Notes under the pieces: generated by a model
Told to the model about the DNA's origin: nothing
The model's input: only the letters and a program-made list of their open reading frames with translations
Database searches by the model: none
Made by a program: the position numbers and the translations under genes
NCBI RefSeq assembly: GCF_003429005.1
Contig: NZ_QVQV01000007.1
Coordinates: 124,001-188,000, forward strand
DNA: 64,000 nt
DNA from: Paraburkholderia sp. DHOC27
GTDB taxonomy: Bacteria > Pseudomonadota > Gammaproteobacteria > Burkholderiales > Burkholderiaceae
Direction of reading: 5' to 3'
Shown: positions 17,101-25,093 of the stretch, piece by piece
Layout of the letters: every line of letters starts with the position of its first letter
Numbering within the stretch: the stretch's first letter is position 1

Positions 17101-17319
17101 ACGTTGACGGCGGCCGCCGCCGTGCTGGCGCTGATACCGTTGCTCAGTTCGAATTTCTTCGGGCCGATGGCCACCGCGCTGATGGGCGGCATCACGAGCG
17201 CCACGGTGTTGACGCTGTTCTATCTGCCCGCGCTCTACGCGGCTTCGTTCAGAGTGCGCGGCGACGAACGCGAAGCGCCGCCAGCCGATGCGGCGTCCGC
17301 ATCGCACTCGGGAAATTGA
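14191..17319 (+). CDS. RND efflux inner membrane transporter
   Basis: 1042 residues, the normal RND length. TM1 is near ALVVFLIALATLFGIL. TM4 contains LALGLLVDDAIIAVEMM (about 401-417), with the paired Asp residues needed for proton coupling. Two large periplasmic loops and the second TM bundle (PIMVIAVLTLLMIQLQSF, MLGVIAMFGIIMRNSVILVD) are present. It starts in the ATGA of the adaptor gene and ends two bases before the outer membrane gene start codon. This is a drug/proton antiporter of the hydrophobe/amphiphile group; the substrate range cannot be read from sequence. Regulated by the divergent TetR protein by inference. Confidence 0.95.
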   Translation: MSTTHEEGRFNLSAWALRHQALVVFLIALATLFGILAYTKLAQSEDPPFTFRVMVIQTFWPGATARQVQEQVTDRIGRKLQETPDIDFVRSYSRPGESLMFFSMKDSAPVKNVPETWYQVRKKVGDIAATLPPGVQGPFFNDEFGDVYTNIYTLEGDGFSPAQLHDYADELRTVLLRVPGVGKVDYFGDPNQHIYIEIANTQLTRLNVSPQQIAQAINSQNSVAAAGTLTTTDDRVFVRPTGQFKDVKALADTLIRINNRSFRLGDIATIKRGYDDPLATQMRFGGKAVLGIGVTMQPGGDVIQLGKALDKESATLRAYLPAGLKLVEVSSMPHAVARSVDDFLEAVAEAIAIVLVVSLVSLGVRTGMVVVISIPIVLAVTALCMYLFDIGLHKVSLGTLVLALGLLVDDAIIAVEMMSVKLEQGWNRTRAAAFAYTSTAFPMLTGTLVTVSGFLPIALAKSSTGEYTRSIFEVSAIALIASWLAAVVLIPLLGYHMLPERKRQAHEADDHEHDIYDTRFYRRLRGWIGWCVERRFVVLIITVALFIVSLLGFTLVPQQFFPSSDRPELLVDVRLPEGASFVATLREAQRLEKALVGRPEIDHTVDFVGTGAPRFYLPLDQQLPTPNFAQFVITAKSVKDREKLAQWLEPELRNQFPAIRTRLSRLENGPPVGYPVQFRVSGDDIATVRSIAERVAATMRADHRTTNVQFDWDEPSERSVRFDIDQKKARELGVTSDDVSSFLAMTLSGYTVTQYRERDKLISVDLRAPKSERVDPARLTELAMPTPNGPVPLGTLGHLHYDLEYGVIWERDRQPTITVQSDVTANAQGIDVTNSVDKALSQIRATLPVGYRIEVGGSVEESAKGQTSINAQMPIMVIAVLTLLMIQLQSFARVLMVVLTAPLGLIGVVATLLLFGQPFGFVAMLGVIAMFGIIMRNSVILVDQIEQDIASGHKRFDAIVGATVRRFRPITLTAAAAVLALIPLLSSNFFGPMATALMGGITSATVLTLFYLPALYAASFRVRGDEREAPPADAASASHSGN

Positions 17320-17321
17320 TC

Positions 17322-18824
17322 ATGGCAATTTCTGTGTTCCAGCGTGTGAGCTACGCCCGTGGCCTGGCAGTGAGCAGCAGCGTGCTGTTGCTCGCAGCGT
17401 GCTCGTTCAGCCCGAGCGGCAATGCACCTACCATGCCGCAGCCCGCGCATTACGGCGCCGAGGAGCAGCCCCTGCAGACGGTGCCCGCGCAAGGCATCAC
17501 GCAGCAGTTCGTGGTGGGCGCGCAACCCGTGCCGACGTGGTGGCGTCTGTATCAGTCGGACGACCTGAATGCGCTCGTCGACGAAGGCTTGCGCAATAGC
17601 CCGACACTCGCCGCCACCGACAAGAGCCTCACCGCTGCTCGCGAGCAACTGCGTGCGCAGGTGGGTAGCTCGATGTTGCCGACCATCGACGCCGGCGCTC
17701 AGGCAGCGCGGCAACGTGCGCTGGCGATTCCCGAGATCGGACCGAACACGTTCCTCTACAACGACTTTGTCGGCCAGTTGCAGGCGCGCTATACGATCGA
17801 CCTGTTCGGCGCGTCGCGGCTCGCGAACGCGTCACTGGCATCACGCGTGAACGTACAGGTGTATCAACTCGAATCCGCGCGACGTGCGCTGGCCGCCAAC
17901 ATCGTGAGTGCCGCGATCACCGCGGCTGCGCTGCATGCGCAGATCGACACCACTGAGCGGCTCATTGCGCTTGCCGACGACGACGCTCGCGACGCGGCAC
18001 GCCGCTACGACCTTGGCGCGGTTTCGCACGCGGATATGCTGAGCGCGCAACAAAACGCGGCCTCGCTGGCCGCGAGTTTGCCGGGCTTGCGGCAGCAATG
18101 GCAGACCACGCGGCATGCGCTTGCCGTGCTGATGGGCCGCACGCCCGACGCCGCGCCTGCGGATCTCGATCTGGCCAGTCTGCATGTGCCCGAGCAGGTG
18201 CCAGTGGTGGTGCCATCGGAACTGCTGCGCGCGCGGCCCGATATTCAGGCGGCTGATGCCGCGCTGAAAGCCGCCGCCACGGATGTCGGCGTGGCCACTG
18301 CGCAGATGTATCCGAGTCTGTCGCTGAGCGCGTCGATGGGGCAAGGGGGATTTAGCTGGCCCGCGGCGTTATCCGGTGCCGGCGCGATCTGGGCGGTGGC
18401 CGGATCACTGTCGCAACCAATCTTCCACGGCGGCGCCTTGCTCGCGCAGCGCCGGGCCGCGCAGGCCACTTATGAGGCCGCGATCGACCAATACAAACAG
18501 ACCGTACTCAGCGCGTTTCAGAACGTCGCGGATACGCTCGCTGCTCTGGAACACGACGCGCAGGCGCTCGACGCCGCGAATGTCGCGGCGCGCGCGGCAC
18601 AAGGCATCTCCGATGAGACGGCGGCACGCTATCGACTGGGCGCGGTTCCCGTCTCGGCCGCGCGCTCGAGCGAGCAGCAGTTCCGTAACGCACGGCTCGA
18701 TGAGATTCGCTACACGGGTGCACGGTTGACGGATACAGCAGCGTTGTTTCAGGCGATGGGCACGCCGCCGGTGGGAGCCCCGGCTGGGGATTCGAAGCAA
18801 ATGGAGAGCGTCACACGCAATTGA
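17322..18824 (+). CDS. NodT-family outer membrane efflux lipoprotein
   Basis: 500 residues from ATG 17322, just after the pump stop. The signal peptide ends in a lipobox (VLLLAAC, Cys near residue 27). Two outer membrane efflux repeats are present, with family words such as DLNALVDEGLRNSPTLAATD and VVPSELLRARPDIQAADAAL. The protein forms the TolC-like channel of the upstream pump. Its last roughly 36 codons (EIRYTGARLTDTAALFQAMG) occur again, diverged, at 26116-26222, which marks the far side of the following accessory island. Confidence 0.93.
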   Translation: MAISVFQRVSYARGLAVSSSVLLLAACSFSPSGNAPTMPQPAHYGAEEQPLQTVPAQGITQQFVVGAQPVPTWWRLYQSDDLNALVDEGLRNSPTLAATDKSLTAAREQLRAQVGSSMLPTIDAGAQAARQRALAIPEIGPNTFLYNDFVGQLQARYTIDLFGASRLANASLASRVNVQVYQLESARRALAANIVSAAITAAALHAQIDTTERLIALADDDARDAARRYDLGAVSHADMLSAQQNAASLAASLPGLRQQWQTTRHALAVLMGRTPDAAPADLDLASLHVPEQVPVVVPSELLRARPDIQAADAALKAAATDVGVATAQMYPSLSLSASMGQGGFSWPAALSGAGAIWAVAGSLSQPIFHGGALLAQRRAAQATYEAAIDQYKQTVLSAFQNVADTLAALEHDAQALDAANVAARAAQGISDETAARYRLGAVPVSAARSSEQQFRNARLDEIRYTGARLTDTAALFQAMGTPPVGAPAGDSKQMESVTRN

Positions 18825-18842
18825 TTGGCGCCCGGTTTTCGC

Positions 18843-20669
18843 TCACGCGTCGGGCGTGATTTGCAGCGCTTCTCGCACCGCTTGAATCACGGGCTGCCAG
18901 TCACCCAGTTCCTGCTGACGAAAGAGGCGCATGGACGGATACCAGGGGCTATCCGCCCTGTCGATCAACCAGCGCCAGTCCGCGCACGCGGGCAACAGCA
19001 CCCAGACCGGCAAGCCCGCAGCGCCGGCGAGATGCGCGACGGACGTATCGACCGTGATGAGCAGATCAAGTGACTCGAGTATCGCCAGCGTGTCGGTGAA
19101 ATCGACGATATCCGGGCCGAGGATGTGTATGTCGATCTCGTCCTTGATGGCTTCGCACTCTCGTTCACGCGCTCCTTTTTGTACGGAGTACCAGGTGATG
19201 GCAGGCGTCATGAGTAGCGGCCGCAATGTGTCCAGGTTGATCGACCGGTGGTGGTCGAACGGATGGGTCGGATCACCCGCCCACACGAGTCCGACGCGCT
19301 TTCGGGTGGCGGGTTTGGAGTGATTCGCGGGTTTTACATGACTCGTGCGTGGTGTCGGGTCGCCGAGATAGCTCCGCCAATGCCGGCGTTTCTCCGGCGC
19401 TGCTTTCACGTAGCCGCATGCGAGCGGAAGCATCGACAGGTCCAGCTTCATCACCGCCGGCATGCGCAGCATATGGCAGCAGTAGTCATACGGTCCTGGC
19501 GGCTCTTCCGTCCATACTGCGTTCACGCCGTCAACGCTGCGCGCCAATTCGCCCAGCGTACCATCTACCCACACGTCGACAATCGCACCCTTCTCATGCA
19601 GCCAGTGAACCAGTTGAAGAAACTGGATCTGATCGCCCGAACCCAGCTCCTTCACCAGCAGAAACCTGGCATGTCTAACTGGTTCGCCGCACCACTCGGG
19701 GAAATTTACCTGAACGGGCTTACGAAAAAGGTTGGTCTTTTCATGCCATTTCCAGCGCTGCCAGCCCTGTTCGAAATCTCCGAACTTCAGTTCCAGCGTT
19801 GCCAGAACGTACTGCACGAAGGCGTTCTGCGGCAGATATCTCACGGCCACCTCACAATGTTTGCGCAGGCCGGCAAGATCGTTTAACGCATCGAAGGCAT
19901 ACATGGCGTTCATGTGCAGCCGTTCGTTCGTGGGATCGATTTGCAGACCTTGCCGGGCGACCTCGATCGCATCTCGGTAGCGACGAATGCCGTTGAGCGC
20001 GTTAGCGAGGTCCTTGAGCGCCATCGCATCCGCTGCGAAACGGGATCGAACCGCGTGAATCACGTCGTCGATCTCGTCATCGCGCCCGGCTTTGGACAGT
20101 GCCTTGATCAGATCGAGCCCCGTGGAGAGGCGCGTTGGATCGAGCATCCACGCACGTAACCCGTAGTGCGCGGCGTCGGGAAACAAGCCGAGTTCAGCGC
20201 TGATCTTTGCCATCGCGGAATGGGCGTGGTGCAGGTCGGGTTCGAGTTCGAGCGCTTTGACATAGTGGACCGTCGCCTCGCGGAGGCATCCGCGCGCGTG
20301 CAGGCAATCGGCCAGGTTGCAATGGATGGTGGCGGAGTGCTCGTCCAGATCGAGTGCGCGGCGGTAAAAACCCTCGGCCGCCGCGGCGTCGCCGGTCTGC
20401 GCGGCCAGAAGTCCGCACTGCTCTGCGATATCGGCGCGCTCAGGCGCGATGAGCAAGGCACGCTGTAGAAAGTCGAACGCTTTTTCTGTTTGTTTGTTGA
20501 GGAACGATGCCAGACCCGCACAATGGAGCGCGTGGAGATGGTCTGGCTGATGTGATAACGCCTGCTCGTACCCGGCGATGGCTTCGGCCAGGCGATGCTC
20601 GTTAAAGTGCGCGTTAGCGCGCGCGATGAGCGCCTGCACGCTTTGGAAGTTTGGTGGAATGTTTGGCAT
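18843..20669 (-). CDS. TPR protein with C-terminal glycosyltransferase-like domain
   Basis: About 608 residues from ATG 20669 (PNIPPNFQSVQALIARANAH). Earlier in-frame Mets exist and no start has a clear ribosome site. The N-terminal half holds about nine tetratricopeptide repeats (for example LAEAIAGYEQALSHQPDHLH, AEGFYRRALDLDEHSATIHC). The C-terminal 200 residues have a heptosyltransferase-like B-domain: RVGLVWAGDPTHPFDHHRS, then ITVDTSVAHLAGAAGLPVWV. This architecture is common in Burkholderiales and is related to O-GlcNAc-transferase-like and GT9 proteins. It may glycosylate a surface protein or glycan. It is convergent with the RND operon and lies at the left end of the accessory island. 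Confidence 0.8.
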   Translation of the reverse strand: MPNIPPNFQSVQALIARANAHFNEHRLAEAIAGYEQALSHQPDHLHALHCAGLASFLNKQTEKAFDFLQRALLIAPERADIAEQCGLLAAQTGDAAAAEGFYRRALDLDEHSATIHCNLADCLHARGCLREATVHYVKALELEPDLHHAHSAMAKISAELGLFPDAAHYGLRAWMLDPTRLSTGLDLIKALSKAGRDDEIDDVIHAVRSRFAADAMALKDLANALNGIRRYRDAIEVARQGLQIDPTNERLHMNAMYAFDALNDLAGLRKHCEVAVRYLPQNAFVQYVLATLELKFGDFEQGWQRWKWHEKTNLFRKPVQVNFPEWCGEPVRHARFLLVKELGSGDQIQFLQLVHWLHEKGAIVDVWVDGTLGELARSVDGVNAVWTEEPPGPYDYCCHMLRMPAVMKLDLSMLPLACGYVKAAPEKRRHWRSYLGDPTPRTSHVKPANHSKPATRKRVGLVWAGDPTHPFDHHRSINLDTLRPLLMTPAITWYSVQKGARERECEAIKDEIDIHILGPDIVDFTDTLAILESLDLLITVDTSVAHLAGAAGLPVWVLLPACADWRWLIDRADSPWYPSMRLFRQQELGDWQPVIQAVREALQITPDA

Positions 20670-20972
20670 TGACGTCGACGCGCTCGGTGTTGTGGTTCGG
20701 TGCATAGTGCGGCGGTGGGTGAAGCGTGTGGGCCGTCGCGCGTGGCGCAGTTTGAGTTGGTAGCGCGCAAGGGATGCGCCACTGCGACCGGGCGGATCCA
20801 TGAATCACATGGAAAACACCACTCGCTGCGGAAGACTAGCCTCCCGGAAGCGATAGAGGCTTAGGAGACTGCCGATTTGTGTGAGAGGTAAGTTACCCGC
20901 AGCGTAAAGACGAGTGCCGCGGCGCAAGAGATTTAAGGGGTAAAAGTTAACTCGTACATGCCTCGCAGCGCT
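20670..20972. other. Intergenic region, no gene seen
   Basis: About 300 bp between two minus-strand genes. It contains the upstream extension of the TPR open frame, which is rich in basic residues and probably non-coding. No terminator or repeat stands out. Confidence 0.4.
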
Positions 20973-21644
20973 CTACTTCGACAGCGTTTCTATTGACAAA
21001 CCGGTCGACTCATATTCCGTGGTGACGCCGCTTAGGTAGACGCCGATTCGATCCTTTGACTGTGCAACGCGAAAGCCGTGTGTCAGCTCTTTCCCGTCCT
21101 TTTTCAGGCTGATACATTTTGCCACCGCATTTTGGCAGCCCTGGTTGAAGTCATGCAGTTTTTCTTCGGCCTGCTTTGATCCGGCTGTCTCGCCAATCAC
21201 ACCCGGGAGCGCAACGACAATTCCAAGCAGACATACTGCAGCTGCAACGAGCAGAATCCAGATGGCTCCAAGCCATGCCGTCCTGACCTTCCCTGTCCAG
21301 CCAGATGGTTTGGTCTCCAGGATTTTGTCCGCGAGACATTGTCGTACGAGAGACCAGACGAACCCACCAAACGCCGATGCCACACAATATGCCACTAACA
21401 CAAGCCAAGACTTTGGGTCTCCACGGAAAATGTCAGCAATGAAACCGAAAGATACCTGTACGCCATTGATCAAGTGTGAAGCTTGATCTATTGGAAACGC
21501 TTCGGCGTCGGCGTTAAACGCCCCGAGATAGGCTTGGTAGGCTGATGCCCCCGCGAAGTAACAACCCGCGGGAACAAGAATACCAACTACAGTCAGTGCC
21601 TTCGTTCCTACCCATTCGGGAACGGCTCTAAGGCTTGTAGCCAC
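20973..21644 (-). CDS. Hypothetical membrane protein
   Basis: 223 residues from GTG 21644. Three to four hydrophobic segments are visible: ALTVVGILVPAGCYFAGASA (16-35), SWLVLVAYCVASAFGGFVW (about 79-97) and AWLGAIWILLVAAAVCLLGI (about 123-142). A soluble C-terminal domain has two Cys (CQNAVAKC). No family recognised. The DNA is AT-richer than the flanking housekeeping genes and the gene lies inside the accessory island. By position it might be an immunity protein to a membrane-active effector, but this is speculation. Its start overlaps a short upstream frame by 37 bp. Confidence 0.6.
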   Translation of the reverse strand: MATSLRAVPEWVGTKALTVVGILVPAGCYFAGASAYQAYLGAFNADAEAFPIDQASHLINGVQVSFGFIADIFRGDPKSWLVLVAYCVASAFGGFVWSLVRQCLADKILETKPSGWTGKVRTAWLGAIWILLVAAAVCLLGIVVALPGVIGETAGSKQAEEKLHDFNQGCQNAVAKCISLKKDGKELTHGFRVAQSKDRIGVYLSGVTTEYESTGLSIETLSK

Positions 21645-21793
21645 ATCAATTTTTCTTCAAAAGGAGTCCTACATTTAACGAGAATTTCTGATTCTGGCAC
21701 AAAATTTCGCACTCCCGGCATCTCGATATATTCGTATGGCGATGCCAAAGAATAGGACCCCTGCTGCATGTAATCAAGCAGCACGCGCTGCAA
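21608..21793 (-). CDS. Possible small hypothetical protein
   Basis: 61 residues from TTG 21793, or about 53 from the internal ATG (QQGSYSLASPYEYIEMPGVR). No domain recognised. The frame overlaps the start of the membrane protein gene by 37 bp, compatible with translational coupling or with a single gene broken by a frameshift. Low confidence because the gene is short and lacks a strong ribosome site. Confidence 0.35.
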   Translation of the reverse strand: MQRVLLDYMQQGSYSLASPYEYIEMPGVRNFVPESEILVKCRTPFEEKLMWLQALEPFPNG

Positions 21794-21867
21794 AGCGCAA
21801 ATCGTGGTTCAGTTGCGAACATCCTTTGCGATCAAGACGGTCGCGGACGGTGCGGAATGCGCCCCGG

Positions 21868-22338
21868 TCAATGGTCGAACTGACTCTTCATAGCTTTCAC
21901 CTTACGCTCGGGTTTTTGACCTACGCATTCGACCTCTTCGACGGTGCACCTTTCCGGGTCAATCAGGATCGCTCTCATTCCCGTTCTTCCGTCACTGACA
22001 GTCTTTCCCGCAGCCACGCCGCCTGCCTTGGCAATCAACTTTGCGTCGACTGCGGAGCGCAGTGACGAATAAACTTTCGATTGAATGACAGGGCACTTTG
22101 CGTTTTTGCGAGCTGCATTAATCCATCTTCCTAGATAAGGATAACTAATGCTTAACAACAAAGGGTAAAGCTGTCCGTCGCACCGAAATTTTCGCGTACG
22201 CGAAAACGCGTGATGCGCAAGCGCGTTCGCGGCACAAAAATTCAGTGCTGCTAGTCGAAAACTGGTGAATTCCGGTTCAGGGGAAACAGCCAGTCTGTGG
22301 GCCGTCCCGGATTGCGTATGAGCCGCGCTAAACCGCAT
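21868..22338 (-). CDS. Hypothetical protein, start uncertain
   Basis: Open frame of 156 codons. The C-terminal roughly 85 residues (from NAARKNAKCPVIQSKVYSSL through GGVAAGKTVSDGRTGMRAIL) look protein-like. The N-terminal part is low-quality and probably not translated; the true start may lie near 22150. No family recognised. It sits in the AT-rich part of the island between a decayed antitoxin and the membrane protein and may itself be a remnant. Confidence 0.35.
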   Translation of the reverse strand: MRFSAAHTQSGTAHRLAVSPEPEFTSFRLAALNFCAANALAHHAFSRTRKFRCDGQLYPLLLSISYPYLGRWINAARKNAKCPVIQSKVYSSLRSAVDAKLIAKAGGVAAGKTVSDGRTGMRAILIDPERCTVEEVECVGQKPERKVKAMKSQFDH

Positions 22339-23036
22339 GAGGGATGATCGGCTGCTGTGAGTTTCAGGAGCACCTCTTCGCGGATGTTTTGCGAACCATT
22401 TTTCCCCACGATATTCCCCACAAAACAGATGTCACGGTCGGATTCCAGCGAGCGCCGAGTCCAATATGTAAACATCTAACCTTTTGAATCTAAACAGAGC
22501 AGATGTTTGTAGGCCTTATGCGTTGCGGGGTAACTTTATCCACAGGCTTTGTTCATAATTCTATGAAAAAATCACGCCCTGTAATTAATTCGCCCGTGGC
22601 ACAAGGCTTTGCGGGCGATGTGCGGAAGATAAATTTTTCCCCACATAGCCCCAAACATCCATTCCCCTACGTTTCCCCACATGCGGCGGTGCGGGGAAAC
22701 TACCTTTCGCCTCAACGGATCCTAGTCGAGTTGCATTCCAAGCCACAGGTCAGCCCGGCTCCACCCCTAGCCACTGTTCGATACGAAGCGCCATTTCAGG
22801 CGTGATTCCTCCACGCTCGTTCAGGAGGCGCGAGAGGGTGACGCGCGTGATGCCAAGCAAGTCAAGCGCGCGCAGCAATGCGCCGTGCATTGGTCGCGCC
22901 CTTAATCAGATTCGTCCGATACCTCCTTCGTGAAAGCGGCATCAGCATCGCACATACGGGCGCGCTTTCGCCCGTCGCATGACCGGTTCCCAATCACCGG
23001 GCCAGTAGTCCTGGCCCGCTTCACGGAGGTAACGGA
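22339..23036. other. Island intergenic region with iterated TTCCCCACA words and a DnaA-box-like site
   Basis: About 700 bp with no intact gene. TTCCCCACA occurs at 22414-22422, 22637-22645 and 22673-22681, with a near copy (TTCCCCACG) at 22402-22410. A perfect TTATCCACA (DnaA-box-like) lies near 22535-22545. GTTTCCCC (22671-22678) pairs with GGGGAAAC (22693-22700). The right part contains the decayed antitoxin (22722-22890). Confidence 0.45.
22722..22890 (-). pseudogene. Decayed HigA-like (XRE) antitoxin remnant
   Basis: Read on the minus strand, one frame gives LGITRVTLSRLLNERGGITP followed by EMALRIEQWLGVEPG and a stop at 22750-22752. Shifting frame immediately gives ADLWLGMQLD and another stop at 22722-22724. 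Together these match the conserved second half of HigA antitoxins (the SxLLNxRxGISPEMALRLEKxxG and LWLxMQxxYDL pattern). The N-terminal half is shortened and no start or HigB toxin partner is present. This is therefore a broken relic, likely from past mobile DNA in the island. Confidence 0.7.
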
Positions 23037-23078
23037 ATGTCTGGAAGGCAGGGATACAACGCGGGGGGCCTTGCATGA
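23037..23078 (+). CDS. Possible 13-residue leader peptide upstream of the PAAR operon
   Basis: ATG 23037 follows GGAGG at ideal spacing (seven bases) and encodes 13 residues (SGRQGYNAGGLA after Met). Its stop overlaps the PAAR start as ATGA. This could couple translation of the PAAR gene, or be the 3' tail of a lost upstream gene. It is too short to assert as a protein product. Confidence 0.35.
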   Translation: MSGRQGYNAGGLA

Positions 23079-23632
23079 GGCGAGCCATCCTGAAAGTGGG
23101 CGACCGCTCCACAAATGGCGGTGTAGTCACCGAAGGTATCAGCAACTGCACGCACCACGGAACGCCCATCACGTTCATCGGTGCAAGGGTATGGTGCAAC
23201 GGATGTAAATCCGAAGGCGTGATTGGCTGGAAAGGACCGCACCAAAAAGCGGCGATGATGGGCAAGCAGCAGGCGCTGGATGGCGATATCTGCATCTGCA
23301 AATGCACGCCGCCACCCGTCATGCTCGCGACACAGGATAGCGCCTGGCAATCCTTCACGCCCGAAGAATGGGCGGCGATGGGCGGCGACACTCCCGGAAC
23401 ATCAACGTCCAGCAAAGATCACGGCGCTTACGACGAACGCGTGCGCATTCTTGACGCAACCAATCGTCCGCTTTCCAGCGTTCCCTACCATATCCGCGCC
23501 GCAGGTGGCGGTGTCTACAAGGGACTTACCGATGCATCCGGCTACTGTGACCGCGTCCACACCGATGACGTTTCACGGCTCGATATCTCTGTTGGCATGC
23601 AGGCCCTCGAACGTTGGGACGCAACACGATGA
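23075..23632 (+). CDS. PAAR-domain type VI secretion tip protein with C-terminal beta-rich domain
   Basis: 185 residues from ATG 23075 (GGGGG upstream). Residues 1-88 form a PAAR domain: VGDRSTNGGVVTEGISNC, HHGTPITFIGARVWCNGC (Cys25, His27/28, Cys41, Cys44), then GDICICKCTPPPVMLAT (Cys73/75/77). These Cys and His can supply the zinc site at the spike tip. Residues about 121-182 form a separate small domain that recurs in the next protein. PAAR proteins cap the VgrG spike of the type VI secretion system and carry or recruit effectors. No vgrG or T6SS core gene is in the window. First gene of a four-gene run with 4-bp overlaps. Confidence 0.85.
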   Translation: MRRAILKVGDRSTNGGVVTEGISNCTHHGTPITFIGARVWCNGCKSEGVIGWKGPHQKAAMMGKQQALDGDICICKCTPPPVMLATQDSAWQSFTPEEWAAMGGDTPGTSTSSKDHGAYDERVRILDATNRPLSSVPYHIRAAGGGVYKGLTDASGYCDRVHTDDVSRLDISVGMQALERWDATR

Positions 23633-24165
23633 AGGCACTTGCTGCAATGGGCGACCGCACAAGTACGCGCGGTCAGGTGCTGAGCGGGTCATCCACGCAG
23701 TATGTCGAAGAAGGCCGCCCGCTCGCCGTTGATCTCGACTGGGCATCACGTGGTGAGTGCCGTGATGGCCCCTGGCGCATCCTCGGTAGCGTCACTGACT
23801 GGACGGATGAAGGCCGCAAGATGGGCAAGGACCTGGACTTGGTCGCGTGTGCATGCAGAAAGAATTTTGTACTCGCGGGACGCCGAGACTATCTCATCGA
23901 GGAATGGGGGAGCGGCACTACCACCCGCACAGGCATGCTGGATTCTTCCGCACAGGGCGTGCGCAGCCACGACAAAAAAATCCGCGTTGTTGACGAATCG
24001 GGTATCGCCGTTGCCAATTGTCTTTACCACATCACAGACGTCACAGGTACAACCCACCAAGGGCTGGCAGACAAAGATGGCCTTTGCCCCCGCGTTCACA
24101 CGACAGACCTAAAGACACTCGACATCGCGGTTGGTATCAAAGCACTGGAGCGCTGGAAGCAATGA
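23629..24165 (+). CDS. Second PAAR-like protein sharing the C-terminal domain
   Basis: 178 residues from ATG 23629, in ATGA overlap with the previous gene. The N-terminal 85 residues have PAAR-like layout (MGDRTSTRGQVLSGSSTQYV ... LVACACRKNFVLAGRRDYL) but fewer Cys/His, so zinc binding is uncertain. Residues 115-176 align without gaps to residues 121-182 of the first PAAR protein; I count 26 identical positions of 61 by eye, including RVHT, ALERW and a shared Cys. This domain looks like a small beta-sandwich or adaptor module. The pair probably arose by tandem duplication and may both recruit the effector encoded next. Confidence 0.75.
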   Translation: MKALAAMGDRTSTRGQVLSGSSTQYVEEGRPLAVDLDWASRGECRDGPWRILGSVTDWTDEGRKMGKDLDLVACACRKNFVLAGRRDYLIEEWGSGTTTRTGMLDSSAQGVRSHDKKIRVVDESGIAVANCLYHITDVTGTTHQGLADKDGLCPRVHTTDLKTLDIAVGIKALERWKQ

Positions 24166-25085
24166 GCGAATACGTTTACCAGACCACCACGAACACAAAG
24201 CCCGATTCCCGATTCGACGTTCTGGGGCACCTGATGCCCGCAAGAGTGTTCTTCTTCGTGACCGTTGATGAAGTCGGTCCCGAAGGCTTCCTTGTCCGAA
24301 AAACCTACACGACCATCAACAACCCCTACCTAGGCGGCCTGGAGCTTTCGGAGTTACAGAAAATCAGGGAAGTTTATCCGGAGCTTACCGGGCTTTGGGC
24401 GCGCAATCCTGATTCATTGGCGAGCATCGCCGAGCACGTTCTGGGCAGGGACAAGGTGACTTCCTTCTCTTCGGCAAGCGGAAGCTTCCCCGAGGGTTCG
24501 CCGCGCTTTGACGGAAAAACCATCTATGTCGATATTGCCAAGGCCAAACGTTACGGTGCAAAGCTCGTTACTCCAGATGAAATCGGGGAAGCCGTTGACG
24601 GATACCTAAAAGACCTTCCCTCCAGGGAGCGGCGTGAGGGCCTGAACACGCTGAAAAAATCATTGGGTGTCGATAACGAATATCTGGTCAAGCCCGCGCC
24701 CGTGGTTCCTGCGGACGGCATCTTTTCGAGGTCAGGACTGGCGATTACTTTTGGCTTCGAGAAGTGGGCGCGTGTGGTACAGGTGTTTGGCATATTCTTG
24801 ACTGGATACGATCTGGCCATGTCCGCAGAACGGTCTATTCGCATCAAGAGCATAAGACCAATAGAGAAATCAACTCTCCGTCAGATGGCCGGCTGGGAAG
24901 GTAGTATCGCAGGCCGGTGGGCTAGCGCCGCCATCGCTGCGCGTATCGGTGCAGCCGAAGGTACGCTGTGCGGAATCGAACTGGGGCCGGGCGCCTTCAT
25001 TACGGGTCTGGTTGGAGGAATCATCGGCAGCGCAATCGGCTACTTTGGCGAGAATTACATACTTGACAAAGCAGGCGTGAATTAA
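24162..25085 (+). CDS. Putative type VI effector with C-terminal glycine zipper
   Basis: 307 residues from ATG 24162, again overlapping the upstream stop as ATGA. The N-terminal part (1-180) matches no family I know; it includes FFVTVDEVGPEGFLVRKTYT and IYVDIAKAKRYGAKLVTPDE. The C-terminal part has a hydrophobic segment (ARVVQVFGIFLTGYDLAM, 203-220) and a glycine zipper (GAFITGLVGGIIGSAIGYFG, 277-296) with GxxxG pairs at 282/286 and 289/293. Such zippers occur in pore-forming and T6SS toxins that insert in membranes. Position after two PAAR genes and before a small unrelated gene fits an effector followed by immunity. Function is inferred from context. Confidence 0.6.
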   Translation: MSEYVYQTTTNTKPDSRFDVLGHLMPARVFFFVTVDEVGPEGFLVRKTYTTINNPYLGGLELSELQKIREVYPELTGLWARNPDSLASIAEHVLGRDKVTSFSSASGSFPEGSPRFDGKTIYVDIAKAKRYGAKLVTPDEIGEAVDGYLKDLPSRERREGLNTLKKSLGVDNEYLVKPAPVVPADGIFSRSGLAITFGFEKWARVVQVFGIFLTGYDLAMSAERSIRIKSIRPIEKSTLRQMAGWEGSIAGRWASAAIAARIGAAEGTLCGIELGPGAFITGLVGGIIGSAIGYFGENYILDKAGVN

Positions 25086-25093
25086 GGGGCTTT

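Noticed and set aside
22503..22805. Plus-strand 100-codon frame in the island
   Set aside because: It runs through the iterated TTCCCCACA words and across the decayed antitoxin in antisense; Pro/His-rich product without ribosome site.
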